Source: JAVJRN01 sp040218415 (GTDB taxonomy: Bacteria > Bacteroidota > Bacteroidia > Cytophagales > Cyclobacteriaceae). From it: a DNA stretch of 64,000 nt. Each line of letters opens with the position of its first letter. Within the stretch, counting starts at the first letter, position 1. Made by a program: the position numbers and the translations under genes. The notes below the pieces were generated by a model, which worked only from the letters and a program-made list of their open reading frames with translations, did not search any database and was not told the origin of the DNA. The DNA lies in NCBI GenBank assembly GCA_040218415.1, contig JAVJRN010000049.1, positions 248,001-312,000 of the forward strand, written 5' to 3'. Below are positions 44,195 through 50,986 of the stretch, piece by piece.

Positions 44195-44201
44195 AACATT
44201 G

Positions 44202-44432
44202 GGGGATTGAAAGTATGCGTTGGGGAAAGTGAAGTGTGCACTAGGGAATATGAAGTGTGCTCTCGGGAAATTGAAGTATGCGTTTTTGAAATTGAAGTAT
44301 GCTCTCGGGAAAGTAGAGTATGCATTGGGGAAATTGAAGTACGCACTAGGGAAAGTGAAGGGTGCTTTGGGGTCACTGAAGTATGCTCTGGGGAAGTTGA
44401 AGTATGCGTTCGGGAAATTAAAGTGTGCTTTG
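44202..44432 (+). repeat. 21-bp tandem repeat, eleven copies
   Basis: Eleven contiguous 21-base units (44202-44222, then each 21 bases to 44412-44432), consensus GGGAAATTGAAGTATGCTCTC-like with strong conservation of GGGAAA and GAAGTATGC. Copies differ at many positions, so the array is old or selected, not a recent slip. Degenerate units lie at 44138-44176 and at 44433-44453. Because 21 is a multiple of three, two frames on each strand stay open across the array. G-rich on the plus strand. Confidence 0.95.
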
Positions 44433-44564
44433 GGGAAAAGAAATATTATCTGGCTCATTGCAGGGATGATAGGAATATCATTATCAATTATCAGGAATAC
44501 TAAAGTGATGGCAAAGGAATTGTCGTGGAAGGTCGATGGTAAACTACTTTTAGGCAGAGGGTAA
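44250..44564 (+). CDS. candidate lysine-rich heptad-repeat membrane protein
   Basis: A 104-residue frame from the ATG at 44250 (TTG at 44220 would add ten residues). It reads the 21-bp array as heptads GK(L/V/M)K(Y/C)A(L/F), about nine times, then a hydrophobic stretch NIIWLIAGMIGISLSII and a short tail. In this frame the ten full units keep Ala at position 6 with three different codons, Leu or Phe at position 7 with six codons, and only Leu, Val or Met at position 3. Other frames show more radical changes. This favours translation but does not prove it. The heptads would form a basic amphipathic helix next to a membrane anchor. No family recognised. Confidence 0.3.
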   Translation: MKCALGKLKYAFLKLKYALGKVEYALGKLKYALGKVKGALGSLKYALGKLKYAFGKLKCALGKRNIIWLIAGMIGISLSIIRNTKVMAKELSWKVDGKLLLGRG

Positions 44565-44663
44565 AAAGAGAAACGTCTTAATGTTATGAAACTGGGACCA
44601 ATGGGTTCTTGAGAAAAAGCGGGCAAACAAAACTTTTTATGACTAAAAAGAGCCCGTAAGGCA

Positions 44664-44693
44664 TAAAAAAGCCTTCCTTAAAAAAGGAAGGCT
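44664..44693 (-). terminator. minus-strand intrinsic terminator without a protein gene
   Basis: A perfect 10-bp stem AGCCTTCCTT (44670-44679) and AAGGAAGGCT (44684-44693) with a four-base loop. On the minus strand it ends in six Ts; on the plus strand no T-run follows. No minus-strand protein gene lies to its right, which suggests a short RNA gene. Confidence 0.75.
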
Positions 44694-44731
44694 CTTAACC
44701 AGCGATGAACAGATACAGTTACTTACTGTGT
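44664..44731 (-). ncRNA. candidate small RNA of about 70 nt
   Basis: Between a promoter-like pair on the minus strand and the orphan terminator lies about 68 bases. They can form a first hairpin ACAGT-AAGTA-ACTGT near 44713-44727, a single-stranded middle, and the terminator stem. Start position is estimated as about seven bases after the -7 box. No known RNA family recognised. Confidence 0.3.
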
Positions 44732-44737
44732 GATATT

Positions 44738-44768
44738 CAATACTAAATTAGGTAGGTCAATTAGCAAT
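44738..44768 (-). promoter_or_regulatory. minus-strand promoter-like pair for the candidate small RNA
   Basis: On the minus strand ATTG (44768-44765) precedes TAGTATTG (44745-44738) by 19 bases, one mismatch in each box from TTTG and TAnnTTTG. Confidence 0.3.
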
Positions 44769-44874
44769 CTCAATACCACATTTATGGTATTTTTCGATTT
44801 ATTATATCAATTGATGGGAAATCCATTTGAAACAATCTGAATATGAGACTGTTATTGTTTTATGACCTACCTAA
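44748..44874. repeat. 12-bp inverted repeat flanking the mltF leader
   Basis: TTAGGTAGGTCA (44748-44759) and its exact reverse complement TGACCTACCTAA (44863-44874) lie 103 bases apart. The right copy covers the start codon of the transglycosylase gene. Between them is a 7-bp hairpin AATACCA-CATTTA-TGGTATT (44772-44791). Confidence 0.6.
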
Positions 44875-46415
44875 AAAAACTATCAACTGTAAAGGCTATA
44901 CGCCTAAAAATGCTGTTTCTTTTTGTCATTGTTACTTTTCAATGTGAACAGCCCAAAAAAGCGGATTCAACAGACGAAAAATTGACCACTACTGATCAGC
45001 GTGATGTGGCCTTTTTTGATGACTATGTAGAACGGGTAATGACTCAGTTTGATTATGAAGCCGACCTAGACGCCATCAAAGAGCGGGACACTTTAAAAGC
45101 GCTCACCACCTATTCTTCCACCAGTTACTTTTTATACCGTGGGCAGCCGATGGGGTATGAGTACCAACTAGCCAAACGTCTCGCTGACTATCTCGATGTA
45201 GAACTGGAAATGGTCATCGCGGAGAATATCGATGAGATTATCACCCTATTGAATAAAGGGGAAGGAGACATTATTGCTTACAATCTTACCGTAACCAAAC
45301 TAAGAAAGGCGGTTGTTGATTTTACCTTTCCGCTCAATTTTACCCACCAAGTGCTTGTGCAGCGCAAACCAGACAATTGGAGGAAAATGAAACTGCACGA
45401 AATAGAGAAAAAATTGATTCGTAACCCCATTAAACTGATAGGGTTACCTATTGCTGTTCGTGAAAACTCCTCCTACAAAGAAAGACTGATTAACCTCGAA
45501 GACGAGCTTGGTGGTGATATTGAAATTCAATATTTGCCAGGAAATCTCTCTACCGACGAAATACTAGGAATGGTGAATGATAAGGAAATTGAATATACCA
45601 TTTCGGATTATAATATAGCCAAGATCAACGCTTCTTATTACCAAGATTTGGACATTGAAACTACTGTTGGCGTGATGCAACAACTCGCTTGGAGTGTACG
45701 AAAATCTTCGCCCAAATTGAAAGCTGCCGTGAATGAGTGGATAAAAAAGGAGCGAGCAGGAAGTGATTTTTACAGCATTTATAACAAATATTTCAACAAT
45801 AACCGTGCATTCCAAACGCGAGCCAAAAGTGAGTTCTATTCTTTGAAAGGTGACCGCATTTCTGAATATGATGAAATGATTAAAGCTACGGCTCAAGAAA
45901 TAGGCTGGGACTGGAGGCTTCTATCTGCCCTGATCAATCAGGAATCTAAGTTTAACCCGAAGGAAGAGTCTTGGGTGGGTGCAGTTGGCCTCATGCAGTT
46001 GATGCCTAGGACGGCAAAAAGCTATGGATTTAAAAATCTTAAAAACCCCAAAACAAACCTCAAAGCCGGAGCGGCACATATTGAATATTTGGATAACTAC
46101 TGGGGCAAGCATATTGAAGATCCTGACGAGCGGGTAAAGTTCATTTTGGGTTCATACAATGTAGGACACAACCACGTGCAAGATGCCCGCAGATTGGCGG
46201 AAAAGTATAATCTCGATCCAAACCTATGGCATGATAATGTGGACAAAGCATTGGTGATGAAGTCTAAGAAAAAATACTTCAACCTGCCAATAGTGAAGTA
46301 TGGGTACTGCCGAGGAGAAGAACCTAAGGAATATGTAGAGAAAATTTTTAAGAGTTATGCTTACTACAAAGAGTTTGTACCTGATGACAACAGTCAACTT
46401 GTAGGCGTGAATTAA
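44862..46415 (+). CDS. mltF: membrane-bound lytic transglycosylase F
   Basis: A 517-residue lipoprotein-like protein. The hydrophobic stretch MLFLFVIVTFQC ends at Cys28, a likely lipid site; Met17 is an alternative start. Residues about 75-310 form a periplasmic solute-binding (SBP_bac_3-like) domain, and about 335-490 a lysozyme-like SLT domain with the catalytic Glu361 in LINQESKFNP and GLMQLMPRTAKSYG. MltF cleaves peptidoglycan glycan strands, and its binding domain regulates activity. The start codon lies in one arm of a 12-bp inverted repeat. Confidence 0.9.
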   Translation: MTYLKKLSTVKAIRLKMLFLFVIVTFQCEQPKKADSTDEKLTTTDQRDVAFFDDYVERVMTQFDYEADLDAIKERDTLKALTTYSSTSYFLYRGQPMGYEYQLAKRLADYLDVELEMVIAENIDEIITLLNKGEGDIIAYNLTVTKLRKAVVDFTFPLNFTHQVLVQRKPDNWRKMKLHEIEKKLIRNPIKLIGLPIAVRENSSYKERLINLEDELGGDIEIQYLPGNLSTDEILGMVNDKEIEYTISDYNIAKINASYYQDLDIETTVGVMQQLAWSVRKSSPKLKAAVNEWIKKERAGSDFYSIYNKYFNNNRAFQTRAKSEFYSLKGDRISEYDEMIKATAQEIGWDWRLLSALINQESKFNPKEESWVGAVGLMQLMPRTAKSYGFKNLKNPKTNLKAGAAHIEYLDNYWGKHIEDPDERVKFILGSYNVGHNHVQDARRLAEKYNLDPNLWHDNVDKALVMKSKKKYFNLPIVKYGYCRGEEPKEYVEKIFKSYAYYKEFVPDDNSQLVGVN

Positions 46416-46545
46416 TCGCAGGGCGATAGCCCAATAGGTCTAATTCCTCGATGCGCTGCGTCGGAAGCTAAGGTCAAGGGTTCTACCCTTGGGTTTAATG
46501 CCATTTATTTGATGATCATGTTTAGTTTTTTTTAGTTGTTTAGAT

Positions 46546-46577
46546 ATCCCCGAGGCTTAGCCTCGGGGATTTTTTTT
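46546..46577 (+). terminator. intrinsic terminator after mltF
   Basis: ATCCCCGAGGC-TTA-GCCTCGGGGAT (46546-46570), a perfect 11-bp stem with a three-base loop, followed by seven Ts. It lies 130 bases after the mltF stop. Confidence 0.9.
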
Positions 46578-46633
46578 AGGATGGGTCTTTGAAATTACTC
46601 ACTAACCTCGCACCAGTTTTTTGTAGTAATTCC

Positions 46634-46666
46634 AGACCTTCAAGGTTTTTAAAACCTTGAAGGTCT
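46634..46666. repeat. perfect 16-bp-arm palindrome
   Basis: AGACCTTCAAGGTTTT, one T, then the exact reverse complement. It ends in no T-run and lies between a terminator and the GH32 start. I recall similar ACCTT/GGTTTT-AAAACC palindromes scattered between genes in other Bacteroidota, which suggests an interspersed repeat family, but this cannot be checked here. Confidence 0.8.
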
Positions 46667-46746
46667 TATTTCGAAACACCAAAGATTCTTTTCGCCACTA
46701 AGATTTATTTCGCTAATTTATCGAGTCATTATCTTAGTTCGATTGC

Positions 46747-48255
46747 ATGAAGGCTAGCTACCACATTTCATTGATTTCTTTACTTTTTTTATCGTCTTGC
46801 GGTTTTTGGAATCCGGATAACACCGAGCCTTACCGCCCCAAATATCACTTTACGCCCGAATTAGGATGGATGAACGATCCCAATGGCTTGGTTTATTTCG
46901 ATAGAGAATTTCATCTTTTTTACCAATATTATCCAGATAGTCTCACGTGGGGACCCATGCACTGGGGACACGCAGTTTCTGAAGATTTGATCAATTGGAA
47001 GCGCTTGCCCATTGCGCTATATCCTGATGAGCTGGGCTATATTTTTAGCGGAAGCGCAGTGATTGATTACAAGAATACCAGTGGTTTTGGTAGCGCTGAA
47101 AATCCCGCGATGGTTGCTATTTTCACCCATCATGACCCGGAAGGGGAGCAAGCCGGACGCGATGATTTTCAGTACCAAAGTTTAGCTTATTCGCTAGATA
47201 AGGGCAGGACATGGACGAAATATGAAGCAAATCCGGTTTTGAAAAACCCGGGAATACGGGATTTCAGGGATCCGAAGGTGTTTTGGTACGAAAATGACCA
47301 AAGCTGGCGAATGATGCTGGCCGTGAAAGATCGAGTGTACATATACCGTTCGTCAGATCTTAAATCATGGAACTTGATAAGTCAATTTGGGGCGGAGTTG
47401 GGCGCACATGGTGGTGTTTGGGAATGTCCAGACTTGTTTCCGCTGAATGATGACAGGGGTGAGGTCACCAAATGGGTAATGCTGGTGAGCATCAACCCTG
47501 GCGGACCACAAGGCGGGTCGGCCACACAATATTTCATAGGAGACTTTGACGGAACCACCTTTGTGCCTCAAGATGAAAAAATAAGATGGGTCGATTATGG
47601 CGCTGATAATTATGCGGGCGTCACTTTCAATGACCTTCATCCGCTCGACGAGCGGCGAATTTTTATCGGTTGGATGAGTAATTGGCAGTATGCACAAGAG
47701 GTGCCGAGCAAGCGATTTAGAAGTGCGATGACCCTGCCACGTGAGTTAAAGTTGCGCAAAGTTGAGGATAGCTATTGGTTGATATCTAAGCCGGTCAATG
47801 AGGTGTCTCTTACACACCTGAAGATGACAGGTATGCCTTATTCAAAATTGGATTCTGCGGAGGTATATGTACGATTTACTGATTTTACCAAAGAGCTGGA
47901 GGTTGTGTTTAAAAATGACAGTACCAACGAGCAAGTGAAAATAGCTATCTCGCGTGATTCGATTTCCATTGATCGGCGCAATGCTGGAATTGACGATTTT
48001 CATGGGGCATTTGCAGCCATTCACTCGGCACCATTGATGGATACCACCAACAACTTGCTGGAAGTATTCTTGGATCGCTCGTCTATCGAAGTGTTTCTGG
48101 ATGGAGGGGAAGTTGTACTCACTGATTTGATTTTTCCCAGAAAACCTTACAATAAATACATCATTGAAAAAGGAAAAGTTGAAGGCAAGCTTATGGCACC
48201 AGCTGTTGAAACTATCCAAGAAGAACGGAAGAGCCGGCCATATTATGTTGAATAA
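46747..48255 (+). CDS. GH32 fructosidase (levanase/invertase type), lipoprotein
   Basis: A 502-residue glycoside hydrolase. Lipobox LSSC with Cys18. The nucleophile Asp44 is in WMNDPNG (41-47), the transition-state Asp175 in FRDPKVFW and the acid/base Glu226 in WECPDLF. A C-terminal beta-sandwich (about 345-495) follows, as in GH32. It releases fructose from sucrose, levan or inulin-type fructans; which one cannot be told. Likely anchored on the outer membrane. A sugar porter and a TonB receptor lie 1.4-2.7 kb downstream on the same strand. Confidence 0.94.
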   Translation: MKASYHISLISLLFLSSCGFWNPDNTEPYRPKYHFTPELGWMNDPNGLVYFDREFHLFYQYYPDSLTWGPMHWGHAVSEDLINWKRLPIALYPDELGYIFSGSAVIDYKNTSGFGSAENPAMVAIFTHHDPEGEQAGRDDFQYQSLAYSLDKGRTWTKYEANPVLKNPGIRDFRDPKVFWYENDQSWRMMLAVKDRVYIYRSSDLKSWNLISQFGAELGAHGGVWECPDLFPLNDDRGEVTKWVMLVSINPGGPQGGSATQYFIGDFDGTTFVPQDEKIRWVDYGADNYAGVTFNDLHPLDERRIFIGWMSNWQYAQEVPSKRFRSAMTLPRELKLRKVEDSYWLISKPVNEVSLTHLKMTGMPYSKLDSAEVYVRFTDFTKELEVVFKNDSTNEQVKIAISRDSISIDRRNAGIDDFHGAFAAIHSAPLMDTTNNLLEVFLDRSSIEVFLDGGEVVLTDLIFPRKPYNKYIIEKGKVEGKLMAPAVETIQEERKSRPYYVE

Positions 48256-48560
48256 CTTTCCATGACTAGCACTTTATTTTCGTGGATATTTCCAAATATG
48301 ACCACAATCAAGGCATGATATAACAAGTCAAAGGATACTTCGGATATCGACGAATTTTACCTTGGTAAGTTTAACTTTACAAAAAGTGTTGGCAAAATAT
48401 TCCGTAAGAGAACACGACTCTTTTTAAATTTAATTTCAGAACTTTAGAATGGTCACGAAATTCAAAAGAAGAGCAACAAGTATCAGGTTTTATAGCCAAT
48501 ATTCATGGCATTATTCCCATTTAGTTTTAAGACATTAAAGTACAATTTACCGAGCCGCGT
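48256..48560. other. intergenic stretch between GH32 and channel genes
   Basis: About 305 bases with no open frame of note, no strong terminator and no recognisable repeat. Only an imperfect palindrome around TTCGGATATCGACGAA (48341-48356) stands out weakly. Confidence 0.4.
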
Positions 48561-49616
48561 ATGGATTTAACTTTTATCTACGATCACCTCATTACTTTTG
48601 GGCCCATCCTCATTTCGGGCGTTATCGGTTTTGTATTTGGATATAGTCTGGTTTGGTTGTTTTCTAAGCTATATGTCAAAATTTGGAATACGGATGCTCA
48701 ACTACTTTTTGCTTTAAGAAAACCGTTGGCCATCTTGGTGATGATCGTGTTTTTATACCTGTCTTCAAAGTATTATTACGACTCGTTAAATGAGTATTGG
48801 AGACAAGCCCTTGAAATTATAACCATCATTTCTTTGTCATGGCTTTTTATCAACCTAGCTGGCCTTGGTCGAGCGCTACTTACACGCCAGTACAATACGG
48901 ACGACCCCAACAACCTCAAGGCGAGAAAAGTATACACGCAGATCCGTGTTTTTGAGCGTATTATTGTTGTGCTCATTGTTGTCATGGGCAGTGCGTTTGT
49001 GCTCATGACTTTCGATAGTATTAAAAGTTTTGGTGCTAGTATCATAGCTTCAGCCGGTATTGCCAGTGTGATTGTGGGTTTGGCAGCACAGCGTTTAATT
49101 GCCAATTTACTCGCGGGATTTCAGATAGCCATCACTCAGCCTATTCGCTTAGATGATGTGGTCATTATAGAAAAAGAATGGGGATGGATTGAAGAGATCA
49201 CTTTGACTTATGTCGTCGTTCGGGTATGGGACAAAAGAAGATTGATCGTGCCATCGACGCAATTTATTGAAAAGCCATTTCAAAATTGGACACGTAATAG
49301 TTCTGATATTTTAGGCACAGTTTTTATTTATCTCGATTATCAATTTCCGGTGGATGCGCTGCGCAATGAGCTTAACAAGCTTCTTGAAAACAACGAGCTG
49401 TGGGATGGAAAAGTCAATGTAGTTCAAGTGACTGATTTGACCAATCTGGTGATGGAAATAAGGGTTTTAGTGAGTGCAAAAAACTCTCCTACTGCCTGGG
49501 ACTTACGGGTTCACATTCGTGAAAAGTTGATTGAATTTTTACAAAGAGAATACCCTGAATATCTACCTCGCACCAGAGTCATGCTTGAAAAAGAGGAGCG
49601 CAAGGAAAATGACTAA
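48561..49616 (+). CDS. MscS-family mechanosensitive ion channel
   Basis: A 351-residue inner-membrane protein. Four N-terminal helices are followed by the pore helix and beta domain: GASIIASAGIASVIVGLAAQRLIANLLAGF (described as the Gly/Ala-rich TM3, near 155-184) and QPIRLDDVVIIEKEWGWIEEI. It opens under membrane tension to release solutes. It lies between the GH32 and sugar porter genes, so it may be in the same transcript by chance or may protect against osmotic load. Confidence 0.92.
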   Translation: MDLTFIYDHLITFGPILISGVIGFVFGYSLVWLFSKLYVKIWNTDAQLLFALRKPLAILVMIVFLYLSSKYYYDSLNEYWRQALEIITIISLSWLFINLAGLGRALLTRQYNTDDPNNLKARKVYTQIRVFERIIVVLIVVMGSAFVLMTFDSIKSFGASIIASAGIASVIVGLAAQRLIANLLAGFQIAITQPIRLDDVVIIEKEWGWIEEITLTYVVVRVWDKRRLIVPSTQFIEKPFQNWTRNSSDILGTVFIYLDYQFPVDALRNELNKLLENNELWDGKVNVVQVTDLTNLVMEIRVLVSAKNSPTAWDLRVHIREKLIEFLQREYPEYLPRTRVMLEKEERKEND

Positions 49617-49651
49617 ATTCGCAGAAAATGAAAATCTTTGTTTGACGGGTG

Positions 49652-50986
49652 ATGAAAAATAACAATCAACTTTTTTGGGCTTTTACCGCCTCATTGGCAG
49701 GGTTTCTTTTTGGCTTTGATACGGTGGTTATTTCCGGCGCTAATTTACCGATTAAAGCTTTGTGGAATACGTCACCTGCTTTTCATGGGATGTTCATCAT
49801 GTCTATGGCCTTGTGGGGAACGGTGGCAGGATCATTACTAGGTGGGCTACCGAGCCAAAAATATGGGCGAAAAAACACTTTGATTGCCATTGGCCTACTT
49901 TATTTCCTGTCAGCGCTAGGCTCAGCACTAGCCAACGATCCTTATTTATTTTCCTTTTTTCGATTTATCGGTGGGTTAGGAGTGGGTGCTTCTACCGTGG
50001 CTGCACCGATGTATATTTCCGAAATTTCCACACCTAAGAATAGAGGAAAGCTAGTCGCACTTTATCAATTCAGTATTGTATTGGGCATTTTGATCGCTTT
50101 TATCTCGAATTACTTATTGGCTGGTTTTGATGGGGAAAATGATTGGCGTTGGATGCTTGGGGTTGAGGCTATTCCAGCTGCGCTGTATGCTTTTGCTATT
50201 TTTGGTGTCCCAAAAAGTCCACGCTGGTTAGTGACGGTAAAACACGATTTGATTGGAGCCAAATTGGTTTTATCAAAAATGGGCGTGGAGGATGTCGATA
50301 AAGAATTGCAGGAAATCGTCGACGCAGAGAAGAAGGTGGATTATCGAGAATCTTTTTTTAAAAATTACAAAAAACCACTCATGCTGGCTTTTTTACTGGC
50401 CATGTTCAACCAGCTCTCAGGCATCAATTTTGTCCTCTATTATGCTCCTGAAATTCTGGAAATATCAGGATTAGCAGCCAAAGATTCGTTGTTTAGCGCT
50501 ATTTCAATTGGTGGTATCAATCTTGTTTTTACGTTATGCGGGTTGGCATTGATCGACCGGCTGGGACGCAAGCAATTGTTGATCATAGGTTCTATAGGAT
50601 ATATTGTGAGCCTTGGAATGATTGCCTTATCTTTTTATTTGAGCTTGAGTTCGAGCGTTCTTTTAAGCTTCATTCTTTTGTTTATTGCCTCACACGCCAT
50701 TGGTCAAGGGGCGATCATTTGGGTTTATATTTCAGAGATTTTCCCGAATCATGTAAGGTCGTTTGGTCAGTCTTTTGGTACTGGCGTGCATTGGATTTTT
50801 GCGGCATTGATTACGCTTTTGGGGCCAATAGTCATAGATCTGTTTAGAGTAAACCCTTGGCCTATTTTTGCCATCTTTGCCTTCTTCATGGTTTTACAAC
50901 TGTTGTTTTCTATCCTATCCATGCCCGAAACGAAAGGCGTATCACTCGAAGAAATTCAAAACAAATTAGCTCTCAAAAAGCATTAA
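49652..50986 (+). CDS. MFS sugar porter
   Basis: A 444-residue transporter from the ATG at 49652 (a GTG one codon before is possible). Twelve helices; sugar porter signatures are present: YGRKNTL after helix 2, PKSPRWL after helix 6, QLSGINFVLYYAPEI in helix 7, DRLGRKQL, and PETKG at the C-terminus. It brings a monosaccharide, probably fructose or glucose from the GH32 reaction, across the inner membrane by H+ symport or by facilitated flow. The next gene starts directly after its stop. Confidence 0.92.
   Translation: MKNNNQLFWAFTASLAGFLFGFDTVVISGANLPIKALWNTSPAFHGMFIMSMALWGTVAGSLLGGLPSQKYGRKNTLIAIGLLYFLSALGSALANDPYLFSFFRFIGGLGVGASTVAAPMYISEISTPKNRGKLVALYQFSIVLGILIAFISNYLLAGFDGENDWRWMLGVEAIPAALYAFAIFGVPKSPRWLVTVKHDLIGAKLVLSKMGVEDVDKELQEIVDAEKKVDYRESFFKNYKKPLMLAFLLAMFNQLSGINFVLYYAPEILEISGLAAKDSLFSAISIGGINLVFTLCGLALIDRLGRKQLLIIGSIGYIVSLGMIALSFYLSLSSSVLLSFILLFIASHAIGQGAIIWVYISEIFPNHVRSFGQSFGTGVHWIFAALITLLGPIVIDLFRVNPWPIFAIFAFFMVLQLLFSILSMPETKGVSLEEIQNKLALKKH

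Larger units (their letters stand above)
44565..44861. other. intergenic stretch before the transglycosylase gene
   Basis: About 300 bases that hold the candidate minus-strand RNA with its terminator, one arm of the 12-bp inverted repeat and a small AATACCA/TGGTATT hairpin. No plus-strand promoter with good spacing was found for the transglycosylase gene. Confidence 0.5.
46416..46746. other. intergenic stretch with hairpins and a palindrome
   Basis: About 330 bases between mltF and the GH32 gene. It contains a small hairpin CAAGGGT-TCT-ACCCTTG (46475-46491), an intrinsic terminator, and a perfect long palindrome, each described separately. No gene or tRNA is visible. The GGTTC near 46479 is not part of a tRNA T-arm. 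Confidence 0.6.

Noticed and set aside
44138..44453. CRISPR array
   Set aside because: The units are contiguous with no spacers, are only 21 bases long and no cas gene is present.
44140..44626. Open frames on the minus strand and a second plus-strand frame across the 21-bp array
   Set aside because: They stay open only because 21 is a multiple of three. Their unit-to-unit changes are mostly radical, unlike those of the GKLKYAL frame.
46475..46491. Hairpin CAAGGGT-TCT-ACCCTTG as a tRNA T-arm or terminator
   Set aside because: The GGTTC does not sit in a tRNA-like cloverleaf, and no T-run follows the stem.
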